Origin: CAYWEP01 sp964608945
GTDB taxonomy: Bacteria; Patescibacteriota; Microgenomatia; Levybacterales; UBA12049
NCBI GenBank assembly: GCA_964608945.1
Contig: CAZSQB010000043.1
Location: 1 to 9,167, forward strand
DNA length: 9,167 bases
Direction of reading: 5' to 3'
The stretch's first letter is position 1; the number at the start of each line of letters is the position of its first letter. The position numbers were made by a program, and so were the translations under genes. Under the pieces are notes generated by a model that did no database searches, was not told where the DNA came from, and worked only from the letters and a program-made list of their open reading frames with translations. Below are positions 1-5,555 of this stretch, one piece after another.

Positions 1-123
1 CATGCTGGCCCGCTTCGCTCTCGCTTCAGCGAGGCGAGCTTGTCCAGCATCTCTCACGTCTGGAGATTCTGGACGCGCTTCGCCCTGTACCAGACGGTAC
101 GGGGCTTCGCTTGCCAGAATGAC
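1..123. repeat. GC-rich double-palindrome element, read in frame by tkt
   Basis: Two hairpins lie side by side. In hairpin A, ATGCTGG (2-8) pairs with CCAGCAT (44-50), with an inner CTCGC-TTCA-GCGAG stem (20-33). In hairpin B, ATTCTGG (66-72) pairs with CCAGAAT (114-120), with an inner 10-bp stem of 82-91 and 96-105 (one T-G pair) around AGAC. The inner flanks CCAGCATCTC (44-53) and GAGATTCTGG (63-72) also match as an inverted repeat at 9 of 10 bases. The block therefore reads as two inverted copies of a GTCAT-CTGG...CCAG-ATCTC unit, separated by 9 bp. It is clearly richer in GC than its surroundings. It keeps the transketolase frame open. The left end may extend outside the window. Confidence 0.8.
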
Positions 124-1002
124 GTTTTTAGGTTTCTTAAGCGCAAACCTCAACCGATCATCCACCTGCCCTAACTCTGCAAGTGCTTTTTCTAAATCGT
201 CTTTCTTCAGCGGCTTCCCGTGCATATTGTCGTTATCCTTCAAAAATGAAATCCCGTATCCTTTGTATGTCTTTGCGATAATTGCAAACGGTTTCCCGCC
301 TCTATTCTGCTTTGCAGAATCAAAAGCACCAACGATCTCCTCAAAATTATGCCCATCAATCACAACCGTCTCAAATCCAAATGCTTTAAAACGCCGTTCA
401 TACTCTTCTAGGCGGTGACCAAACATTGTTTCCTGACTCTGGCCAAGGCGATTGATGTCTGCGATTGCAACAAGATTATCTAGTTTGTAATATGAGGAAA
501 AATTACAAGCTTCCCATACCTGCCCTTCAGCCAATTCCCCATCTCCCAAAAGTACATAAACTTTTGGGGAGTTTCGAATTTCGAATTTCGAATTTCGAAT
601 TTCCGCACGAATATCATAGGCTAACCCAGCTCCCACAGACAAACCTTGCCCTAATGAACCAGTAGCAGCATCTGTATAAGGAAAGTGCGGTGTTGGGTGT
701 CCTTCCAAACGACTCCCAAATTTTCGAAGTGTTTTCAATTCGTCAAGCGGAAATGCGCCTGATAGTGCAAAAAGCGTATAGAGAAGCGGTGCTGCATGAC
801 CTTTGGAGAGAACAAATCGATCATTTGTGTAGTTGAGCGGGTCTTTCAAATCGTAGGCAAAATAACGATCAAATAATACTGTTGCGAGATCCGCGGCGGA
901 AAGGCAAGAAGTTGGATGACCTGAGCCGCCTTCAGTGGTCGCTATCATTGACCATTTACGAACCAGCTTTGCCTTTTGCGATAAATCAGGAATATCTGAC
1001 AT
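1..1002 (-). CDS. tkt: Transketolase, N-terminal part (cut by the left window edge)
   Basis: The frame is open from an ATG at 1002 down to base 1 (334 codons, no stop), so the gene continues outside the window. Transketolase moves two-carbon ketol units between sugar phosphates in the non-oxidative pentose phosphate pathway, using thiamine diphosphate (TPP) and a divalent metal in the cytoplasm. Visible family marks are GSGHPTSC (residues 26-33), SKGHA (66-70), GHPTP (101-105), ATGSLGQG (113-120), the TPP motif GDGELAEG (153-160) with its partner DINRLGQS (182-189), and MHGKP (260-264). The GHPTSC and DINRLGQS wording is that of the animal-type enzyme. Two segments look foreign: residues 134-144 (EIRNSKFEIRN), encoded by a 7-nt tandem repeat just before the TPP motif, and residues 294-334, encoded by a GC-rich palindromic element where the linker to the pyrimidine-binding domain is expected. 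Whether the product is full length cannot be seen here. Confidence 0.93.
   Translation of the reverse strand, partial: MSDIPDLSQKAKLVRKWSMIATTEGGSGHPTSCLSAADLATVLFDRYFAYDLKDPLNYTNDRFVLSKGHAAPLLYTLFALSGAFPLDELKTLRKFGSRLEGHPTPHFPYTDAATGSLGQGLSVGAGLAYDIRAEIRNSKFEIRNSPKVYVLLGDGELAEGQVWEACNFSSYYKLDNLVAIADINRLGQSQETMFGHRLEEYERRFKAFGFETVVIDGHNFEEIVGAFDSAKQNRGGKPFAIIAKTYKGYGISFLKDNDNMHGKPLKKDDLEKALAELGQVDDRLRFALKKPKNVILASEAPYRLVQGEARPESPDVRDAGQARLAEARAKRASM
572..603. repeat. 7-bp tandem repeat (TTTCGAA, about 4.5 copies) inside tkt
   Basis: Four perfect copies of TTTCGAA occupy 572-578, 579-585, 586-592 and 593-599, followed by a partial fifth (TTTC, 600-603). On the coding strand this reads as GAAATTC units and encodes EIRNSKFEIRN (residues 134-144), inserted between the helix ending GLAYDIRA and the strand KVYVLLGDGE. 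Transketolases normally have a short variable turn here, so the insertion is likely tolerated at the surface. Because the unit is 7 bp, gain or loss of one copy would shift the frame. Confidence 0.9.
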
Positions 1003-1012
1003 AACGTAAAAA

Positions 1013-1018
1013 ATTGTA
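1013..1018 (-). promoter_or_regulatory. Extended -10 box for tkt
   Basis: Read on the minus strand, the sequence is TGTTACAAT: a TGn extension plus the hexamer TACAAT, ending 10 nt before the ATG. Transcription would start about 4 nt before the start codon, so the mRNA would be nearly leaderless. No Shine-Dalgarno sequence is present. A TTGAAA 15 bp upstream is a poor -35 candidate. Confidence 0.5.
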
Positions 1019-1059
1019 ACACAATTCAAAATATTTCAACAGCTATGTTGCTATTATGG

Positions 1060-1065
1060 TATTCT
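1060..1065 (+). promoter_or_regulatory. -10-like box for the small membrane protein
   Basis: TATTCT ends 7 nt before the ATG at 1073. There is no Shine-Dalgarno sequence and no convincing -35 element. The position fits a leaderless transcript, but the region is AT-rich, so chance is possible. Confidence 0.35.
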
Positions 1066-1072
1066 AATACTG

Positions 1073-1396
1073 ATGTGGTGGAAAGTTACATGGAATCATA
1101 AAACAACCAAGAGACAGAGATTGGTTTATTACCTGCTCTATCTTATTTTTTTCCTGCCAACGATTATCGCAGCAATTTCTACTGAAAACGCTACTCTATT
1201 TTCAAGTTATGTCTTTTTCTTTTTTGGGGTATGCCTCTTGATTGAAGGAATATATGCCGGCTTTTATTTGAAAGACTTCCCGAAAATATTTCCTGACCTC
1301 GTCAAAATCGAAGGTCTAAGTGCGCAACTAAAAGGAATTTTACATATATCAATAGGAATTTTAGGCATCTACGTTTCTACTTTATTACGTTCTTGA
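1073..1396 (+). CDS. Small multi-pass membrane protein, function unknown
   Basis: This is a 107-residue protein starting MWWKVTW. Three hydrophobic helices are visible at about residues 18-36, 43-66 and 87-105. A basic stretch (KTTKRQR, 10-16) before the first helix suggests the N-terminus is inside. The loop between helices 2 and 3 (KDFPKIFPDLVKIEG) is mixed in charge. I see no catalytic motif and do not recognise a family. The gene is divergent from tkt (70 bp between start codons) and convergent with the DNA glycosylase, whose stop lies 8 bp away. It ends with TGA followed directly by an in-frame TAA. The helices and tight fit between neighbours support a real gene; the function is open. 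Confidence 0.75.
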   Translation: MWWKVTWNHKTTKRQRLVYYLLYLIFFLPTIIAAISTENATLFSSYVFFFFGVCLLIEGIYAGFYLKDFPKIFPDLVKIEGLSAQLKGILHISIGILGIYVSTLLRS

Positions 1397-1404
1397 TAAA
1401 TAGA

Positions 1405-2022
1405 TTAAGCTAATTCCAAGCTCTTCCATAGATACCGACACGCGATTGTTCTGTATGGACGCCATTTCTTTGCAATTTTTTCTGCTTGTTTTTGCGTCGG
1501 TTCTTTTTTAAAGTTATATAACCGCTGTATCGCTTTTCTGATGCCTAAATCTCCGTATGAAAACACATCGGGCCTTCCCATGTTAAACATCAGTAACATC
1601 TCCGCAGTCCATTGACCAATCCCTTTTACTTTCACAAGCTCAGTTATGATCTCCTCATCAGTCATGATATCGAATTGCTCAAAAACCAACCCGCTCTCCG
1701 CAACCTGTTTTGCCAAATCTTTTATATAGGAAATCTTCTGATAGGAAATTCCAGCTGTGCGAATCCTCTCCGTATCCATCTGCGTAACCGCCTCAGGCGT
1801 GATCCCTTTTTTGGGAAAAAGCGATTGAAATCTGCCCCAGATCGTATCTGCAGCTTTTATAGAAAGTTGTTGGGAGATAATTGTTTCAATCAGATCAAGA
1901 AAATAGTTGCCACCGACAACCCTTTTTTCAAGTGGTGGTATTTTTGCAATCACGTCTGCCAAAATAGGATCTTGTTTTTCCAAATGGGTGATTGCTCTTT
2001 TGTATAAACTATTCTCTTCCAT
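1405..2022 (-). CDS. DNA-3-methyladenine glycosylase II-like (HhH-GPD family)
   Basis: This 205-residue protein of the HhH-GPD superfamily removes damaged (typically alkylated) bases from DNA by cleaving the glycosidic bond, the first step of base excision repair. The helix-hairpin-helix is VKVKGIGQWTAEMLL (130-144). The catalytic aspartate is expected to be D158 in FSYGDLGIRKA (154-164). Upstream, LIETIISQQLS (44-54) is the conserved helix that carries the SQQ signature of AlkA/MAG enzymes. There are no four cysteines at the C-terminus, so it is not an iron-sulfur endonuclease III or MutY. It lacks the extra N-terminal domain of E. coli AlkA (282 residues) and is closer in size to the compact Mag1 type. 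It is divergent from the MazG-like gene across 19 bp. The exact base preference cannot be read from sequence. Confidence 0.9.
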   Translation of the reverse strand: MEENSLYKRAITHLEKQDPILADVIAKIPPLEKRVVGGNYFLDLIETIISQQLSIKAADTIWGRFQSLFPKKGITPEAVTQMDTERIRTAGISYQKISYIKDLAKQVAESGLVFEQFDIMTDEEIITELVKVKGIGQWTAEMLLMFNMGRPDVFSYGDLGIRKAIQRLYNFKKEPTQKQAEKIAKKWRPYRTIACRYLWKSLELA

Positions 2023-2041
2023 AAGTTGTTATAATATACTC
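2023..2041. promoter_or_regulatory. Shared divergent promoter between the glycosylase and MazG-like genes
   Basis: Only 19 bp separate the two start codons. On the plus strand an extended -10 box, TGTTATAAT (2027-2035), ends 6 nt before the MazG-like ATG. On the minus strand, overlapping TATATT (2038-2033) and TATTAT (2036-2031) hexamers end 10 or 8 nt before the glycosylase ATG. Neither gene has room for a normal leader, and any -35 element must lie inside the opposite coding sequence. Both mRNAs are likely leaderless and initiation on the two strands may be mutually exclusive (inference). Confidence 0.55.
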
Positions 2042-2377
2042 ATGAATATAAAAAATCTACAGGAAAAAATAAGAGTAGCGGATGAAAGAACCAGACCAAG
2101 ATACAAGCTCTATTCGCAACAGGAAAAACAGATTTTAACCAAAACAATTAAATTAAACGAGGAAGTCGGAGAGCTGTGCAACGATATCTTATCTGTTTTA
2201 AAGCTACAAAGAAAATCAAAACTGGAAAAATTTGATAAGCGGAATTTTTATGAAGAATTCGCTGATGTTATTATAACAACCATCCAGCTTGCCAACTCCG
2301 CGGGAGTCGACATCGAACGCGCAATCAATGACAAACTAAAGAAGATCGAAAAACGCTACCAAAAAGATCATCATTAA
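2042..2377 (+). CDS. MazG-like nucleotide pyrophosphohydrolase
   Basis: This is a 111-residue all-alpha protein of the MazG/dUTPase-like NTP pyrophosphatase superfamily, which hydrolyses (d)NTPs to the monophosphate and pyrophosphate. The metal-binding pattern ExxE...ExxD is present: LNEEVGEL with E41 and E44, then EEFADVI with E72 and D75, followed by a third helix. It is a single MazG unit, about the size of the short MazG-like housecleaning enzymes rather than the double-domain MazG of E. coli. The frame is open further upstream, but the ATG at 2042 is chosen because an extended -10 box ends 6 nt before it and the extension would overlap the divergent glycosylase gene. Its TAA overlaps the stop of the convergent HTH gene. 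Pairing with a DNA glycosylase suggests nucleotide-pool and DNA maintenance, but the two are on opposite strands. Confidence 0.85.
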   Translation: MNIKNLQEKIRVADERTRPRYKLYSQQEKQILTKTIKLNEEVGELCNDILSVLKLQRKSKLEKFDKRNFYEEFADVIITTIQLANSAGVDIERAINDKLKKIEKRYQKDHH

Positions 2378-2930
2378 GACTTCAGCCTGTTTGGAAAAAA
2401 TGGTTTATAAATGTCCTTGTATGCACGATAGAGAACGAAGGCCCTCACATTGTTCGGTACTTCTAAAAAACGGAGAATATCACTGAACTTATTCCTGACT
2501 GTTTGCTCAGCTAATCCGACTCTACCACTCAATTCTTTACCTTCACTATATTCACCGTCTGCTGTAATTCCTTTATCGAGCAGTGTAACCAATTCAGGCT
2601 GCTTTCTTCTAAATATCTAAACCTACTCCAATGTTGATAATCATCAGTTACTTCTAAAAGGTTAATCTCTCCTCTTGTATTTGCTCGGAATATCGCTTGA
2701 GTAGAGTTAGTTGCTCCTAGATGTTTTAAAATCCCTGACCTTTTATTCCTTATAGTCGACCCTCTTTTTTTTAAAAGACTAGCAATCTCCGCAGTTGAAA
2801 GCCCTTTCGCAACAGACGTCAATATCTCTATTTGATCTGGTTGCAAAGGTTCAATGCTCTCGTATCGTCCAGCAGAAAATGAAGCGAATTGTTCAGGGGT
2901 AAAATAACTTGCTTGCTCATACCGAGCCAT
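2374..2930 (-). pseudogene. Double helix-turn-helix (LuxR/sigma-4-like) regulator, broken by a frameshift
   Basis: Two overlapping frames together give one protein of about 185 residues. The first frame (from ATG 2930) holds a helix-turn-helix: PDQIEILTSVAKGLSTAEIA (31-50), then STIRNKRSGILKHLG (58-72). After residue 109 (RYLEE) the match continues one frame over as KQPELVTLLDKG and a second HTH ending TVRNKFSDILRFLEV...VLYRAYKDI. Both copies share the pattern RNKxSxIL--L------A---RA, so they look like an internal duplication and belong to one gene. A single missing A in the AAA run at 2603-2605 (TTT on the plus strand) would restore the frame. Without it the first frame ends 'CSIKELQQTV...' at a TGA (2529-2531). 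No classic -1 slippery heptamer is seen, so mutation or sequence error is likelier than programmed frameshifting. ATG 2930 is preferred over ATG 2945 because the promoter lies between -10 at 2941 and the start. Confidence 0.75.
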
Positions 2931-2940
2931 AGTGCTCCAC

Positions 2941-2969
2941 AGCATAGCGAAAATATCCCGCTAAATCAA
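2941..2969 (-). promoter_or_regulatory. -35/-10 promoter of the double-HTH gene
   Basis: On the minus strand TTGATT (2969-2964) is followed after exactly 17 bp by TATGCT (2946-2941), ending 10 nt before the ATG at 2930. A GGAG 4 nt before that ATG is the only Shine-Dalgarno-like sequence at a start in this window, though it would be at or near the 5' end of the mRNA. This is the best two-box promoter here. Confidence 0.6.
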
Positions 2970-2970
2970 G

Positions 2971-3024
2971 AAAAAGCTACTGCTGCATGTTGCTGTATAG
3001 TAAGTTAGTACACTATACAGTAGC
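2971..3024 (-). terminator. Branched intrinsic terminator at the end of the cupin remnant
   Basis: Read on the minus strand, GCTACTG (3024-3018) pairs with CAGTAGC (2982-2976), which is followed directly by five T (2975-2971). Inside is a second stem, TATAGT (3017-3012) with ACTATA (3001-2996). An alternative continuous 9-bp stem is CTGTATAGT with ACTATACAG (2993-3001 and 3012-3020). The T-run orientation fits termination of transcripts coming from the GH57 gene and the remnant. The same inverted repeat lies just upstream of the HTH promoter, so an operator role is an alternative. Confidence 0.6.
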
Positions 3025-3225
3025 CTCAAGGTTTTTCTCTGACCAGAGGAATGTGCAGAAAAGGGTACCTTTGAGAAAAACAAGCAGCTTTGTCTCGGAT
3101 GCTTGTGGCGGGGGATAGACAAAACCGGGAGCACTGGTTATCGGAATCGGCTCAAACCCTTCTTTGCGCACTTATTCGATTATTAGTTCTTGAGGAATAC
3201 CTTTAAATGCTTTGGAAGAAAACAT
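3013..3225 (-). pseudogene. Remnant of a small cupin-like protein, in-frame stop
   Basis: From ATG 3225, 8 nt after the GH57 stop, the frame reads MFSSKAFKGIPQELIIE, then TAA (3174-3172), then in the same frame VRKEGFEPIPITSAPGFVY, then PPPQASETKLLVFLKGTLF and a further stretch to TAG at 3015-3013. The second part resembles the start of small single-domain cupins, in which GF-P----APGFVYP is followed by metal-binding histidines and a strand like ETKLLVFLKG. Here the expected HxH histidines are replaced (PPPQAS), and the second half of the barrel is missing because the frame ends in the terminator. Loss of the metal site, an internal stop and truncation all point to decay. A GTG directly after the TAA (3171) could in principle restart a 53-residue peptide. 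The cupin assignment rests on a short match and is moderate. Confidence 0.5.
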
Positions 3226-3233
3226 AGCGATGT

Positions 3234-4685
3234 TTAGGCTGCATAAACTATGTGCTCTTGAACACCAGAATATTTTTGCGCAAAGAGTTCTTCAACAATA
3301 GCTACCCCCGTTATTTCAGGGTGATACGGGTCGACGACTTCACTCATCGCTCGCATGTATGTCCCTTCAATTTTATCAGCATCTCCCAGAAACCCTGCAT
3401 CGCGTAAATGAAGAATTGCCTGAAGCGCAAAGAGTATATTTATTCTCCCCGATGGTCCTGGATCATCAAAAAATGTGCCACAACTTGTTTCCCCGGCAAT
3501 ACCAGACACCTTAGCGCTATACAGAGAATCCAAAGGGTTACTTTGAGCGCCCCCTGGATTTCTCAAGTATCCTCCAAATCCATCTGAAAGTCTTTCTATC
3601 AGCTCTCTGTCGGTCAACCCTGTCTCTCTTCTCAGCACTGTCGTTATCTGTTTGTTTAATTCGTGATGCCCAGCAGAGAATGGCTGTTTCCAACTTTTAT
3701 CAGCTTCGCCATTATTTCCGCAATTACAACCTCCATGCCACCTTGCCAAATCGCCATGTGAACAACTCCATGCGGTCCTTTCGTGTAATCTTGCCTCAGG
3801 TAAATCTCCATCTAAAGGAATTTCATTTATCGATATTGGCTCAATATGACGATTTGGTAAAGCTTCGTGAAGTAAATAATCAACAAACAAATGCGCATCT
3901 CTGGCAGTTCCTTCATGTCCGTTAAATGCCTCAGCATCTGTCCAAGAGATGACCGTCGGTTTTGCGTCAGCTCCTCGATGTCCTCTGTGCCATAACGCTG
4001 GCCTGACAATATCATCTGCAAACCTATCAGCGTTTGACTTATCTCCTAGTCCAATTTCCCGAGCCAGCTGGTTATCAAATGGTAATGCAATAATCTTTCG
4101 CCTATTGGGAAGACGAATCAGTGCAGGCTTATTGTCTGGGGATCCTCCTGATAATAATGCAATTTGCTCTGGTGCACAGACAAATCCTCTATATCCCTCA
4201 GCTGCTAATGCGCTCAGGGTTTTATAATCATATGCACCCTCTGCGCCCCAAAAATGCTGAGGACTTACCCCGCCACTGTCCCTAACAAATTGTTTACGGC
4301 CAGCAGCGATTACTACTCTTTTATCTATCTGAGTAAGGTCTGGGAGCAACGCGTGGATATAAGGAGCACCGACGCCATTTTCTGCAAGATTACCACGCAT
4401 TATTTCGGTAGTAACGGTAACTGCATCTTTTAGATCTGGGTTTGCCTCTGCGACACGGGGAAGCTCATGACTGGTGAGCGTTGGATACCATGAAAAAGGA
4501 ACTTCCGAAAAGATCCCTCTTTGTGCTAATTCTAAATAACATCGTTCAAAGATGTTTGCGGTCCAATCGAAACGCTGTGGATCAGTGTCGACCTGACGAA
4601 GTTCTGCGTGATTAACTCTACGCATTGGCTGATACGGATGTACGCCTAAAGCTGCTCTGGCTTCAACGTTTTCCACAACTGACAT
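3234..4685 (-). CDS. GH57-like glycoside hydrolase with DUF3536-type motif
   Basis: This 483-residue protein resembles the GH57/DUF3536 group, which acts on alpha-glucans or related glycans through a (beta/alpha)7 barrel. The N-terminal GVHPYQPMRR (14-23) matches the H-x-YQP start of these proteins, followed by DWTANIFERCY (40-50) and FSWYPTLTSHEL (64-75). FWGAEGAYD (145-153) sits where the W-x-x-E nucleophile motif is expected (E149), and SWTDAEAFNGH (247-257) where the acid/base aspartate is expected (D250). TAWSCSHGDLARWHGGCNCG (304-323) is the cysteine-containing signature of DUF3536 proteins. There is no signal peptide, so it is probably cytoplasmic. It is shorter than many DUF3536 proteins, which have a long C-terminal region. 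The cupin remnant follows 8 bp downstream. The substrate is unknown. The start is supported by an upstream -10 box and by the conserved N-terminus. Confidence 0.75.
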   Translation of the reverse strand: MSVVENVEARAALGVHPYQPMRRVNHAELRQVDTDPQRFDWTANIFERCYLELAQRGIFSEVPFSWYPTLTSHELPRVAEANPDLKDAVTVTTEIMRGNLAENGVGAPYIHALLPDLTQIDKRVVIAAGRKQFVRDSGGVSPQHFWGAEGAYDYKTLSALAAEGYRGFVCAPEQIALLSGGSPDNKPALIRLPNRRKIIALPFDNQLAREIGLGDKSNADRFADDIVRPALWHRGHRGADAKPTVISWTDAEAFNGHEGTARDAHLFVDYLLHEALPNRHIEPISINEIPLDGDLPEARLHERTAWSCSHGDLARWHGGCNCGNNGEADKSWKQPFSAGHHELNKQITTVLRRETGLTDRELIERLSDGFGGYLRNPGGAQSNPLDSLYSAKVSGIAGETSCGTFFDDPGPSGRINILFALQAILHLRDAGFLGDADKIEGTYMRAMSEVVDPYHPEITGVAIVEELFAQKYSGVQEHIVYAA

Positions 4686-4696
4686 ATTATAGGCTA

Positions 4697-4702
4697 ATTA
4701 TA
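4697..4702 (-). promoter_or_regulatory. -10 box of the GH57-like gene
   Basis: The minus strand has a perfect TATAAT (4702-4697) that ends 11 nt before the ATG, and a second TATAAT (4691-4686) that touches the ATG. The first would give a leader of about 4-5 nt. No clear -35 at 17 bp and no Shine-Dalgarno sequence are seen. Confidence 0.55.
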
Positions 4703-4708
4703 CGACTA

Positions 4709-4753
4709 AGCTTAACTTTATTCTTGACAAGTACCTGACAGTTTTAGCTTAAC
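4709..4753. repeat. Direct repeat AGCTTAAC upstream of the GH57-like gene
   Basis: AGCTTAAC occurs at 4709-4716 and 4746-4753, 37 bp apart. Between them TGACA occurs twice, at 4725-4729 and 4736-4740, 11 bp apart. The block fills most of the 81-bp gap before the GH57-like gene, upstream of its -10 box, and could hold regulator sites. Short repeats in AT-rich DNA may be chance. Confidence 0.3.
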
Positions 4754-4766
4754 CTAACGGGGAAAA

Positions 4767-5540
4767 TTACTCGACCGGTGTCTCGGTGACTGTGGGGGTA
4801 ATTGTAGTTGTCTTTTCTGTTTTCGGAGGTAATGAAAAGTCTTTCACCTGCACAACTTCTGTTACGGTATTATTTGATTTATCCCACAAGCCTTTGATCC
4901 GCACTCTATGGCCTACCTGAAGGTCGGCAAAGGCGATAGCCTGCTCGCGTCTGTTGAGGTATTTTGTCGTTGTCGCAACGGTCACGGTCTGGTCGCCCCG
5001 ATGTACGCTGGTTATAACAAAGCTATTATCACCGAGTGATTTTATGGTTCCGAAGAAAGCACCATGCCGTTTCATAATGGAAAGATTCTTGATCATCTTG
5101 GCATTGATCGTTGTCTGTGTCTCATCCGCCCACGTGCCCCAAATATTGACCATATTGCCTATAGAAAACTCTGCAAGCTCAGATTTTCCCCAGAAATGTC
5201 TCCTGAGTTTAGTTTTTGTATCAGTATTCACCGTATACGTTTTTCCATCTTTCTCAGCAGTAATCGTACCATCGCCAACTGCATTCACTTCTGCCCCAAC
5301 CAAGTGTACCCGGTTGCCTTTTCCAGCAAGCTTCCTCATAGCTCCTTCTCCTCTCTTCTCCATAACATCATTTCGCTTGTCTTTTATTGTTCGAAGGAGA
5401 GGTTTCTTCCGTCCAGTTGCAGGATTTGGTGTGGATTCAGTAGATTCCGTCGGCGTTACAGTCTCTTCTTGCGCATGCGCAGCAACAAGAAATACGAACA
5501 TGCAGAGTGAAAGTGAACCAAAAATAATTAATTTTTTCAT
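4767..5540 (-). CDS. Secreted protein with two DUF5666-like units
   Basis: This 257-residue protein has a classic signal peptide: MKK, a hydrophobic core (4-21) and an AHA cleavage site before Q24. No lipobox is present (the only early cysteine, C13, is inside the core). A Thr/Pro/Ser linker (25-42) and a basic helix (44-73) precede two similar beta-rich units, at about 79-153 and 161-236. Each starts with a strand like V-x-G-x-(V/I), contains an 'I/V-T...T-V' hairpin and a middle motif (FSIGNMVNIWGTW; LQVGHRVRIKGLW), and ends with a strand and polar turn. This is the pattern of DUF5666 OB-like domains; the biochemical role of the family is not established. The C-terminal tail is Thr/Pro-rich with no anchor. 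The gene lies 15 bp behind an Ig-like membrane protein, suggesting joint expression and a shared envelope role, although it has its own -10-like box. Confidence 0.8.
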   Translation of the reverse strand: MKKLIIFGSLSLCMFVFLVAAHAQEETVTPTESTESTPNPATGRKKPLLRTIKDKRNDVMEKRGEGAMRKLAGKGNRVHLVGAEVNAVGDGTITAEKDGKTYTVNTDTKTKLRRHFWGKSELAEFSIGNMVNIWGTWADETQTTINAKMIKNLSIMKRHGAFFGTIKSLGDNSFVITSVHRGDQTVTVATTTKYLNRREQAIAFADLQVGHRVRIKGLWDKSNNTVTEVVQVKDFSLPPKTEKTTTITPTVTETPVE

Positions 5541-5549
5541 AGATTAATA

Positions 5550-5555
5550 AGTATA
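5550..5555 (-). promoter_or_regulatory. -10-like box before the DUF5666 gene
   Basis: TATACT on the minus strand (5555-5550) ends 9 nt before the ATG at 5540, inside the 15-bp gap after the upstream gene's stop. There is no Shine-Dalgarno sequence. It could give a leaderless internal transcript in addition to read-through from upstream. Confidence 0.4.

Noticed and set aside
2..418. Open frame on the plus strand across the left end
   Set aside because: It is antisense to the well-supported transketolase frame, is rich in Ser/Arg/Cys and shows no family motifs.
1907..2041. N-terminal extension of the MazG-like gene
   Set aside because: It would overlap the 5' end of the glycosylase gene and reads as a non-conserved, Ser/Cys/Phe-rich shadow; the promoter supports ATG 2042.
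2595..2615. Programmed -1 ribosomal frameshift in the HTH gene
   Set aside because: No X-XXY-YYZ slippery heptamer in the right phase and no stable downstream hairpin are visible; a simple indel explains it better.
3172..3174. Stop-codon reassignment (TAA read as an amino acid) in the cupin-like remnant
   Set aside because: TAA ends most genes here, TGA and TAG also end frames, and the remnant has lost its metal site and C-terminal half, so decay is the simpler reading.
4954..5547. Long plus-strand frames opposite the DUF5666 gene, one with a hydrophobic C-terminal half
   Set aside because: The minus-strand frame has a signal peptide and domain repeats; the antisense frames have no start signals or motifs.
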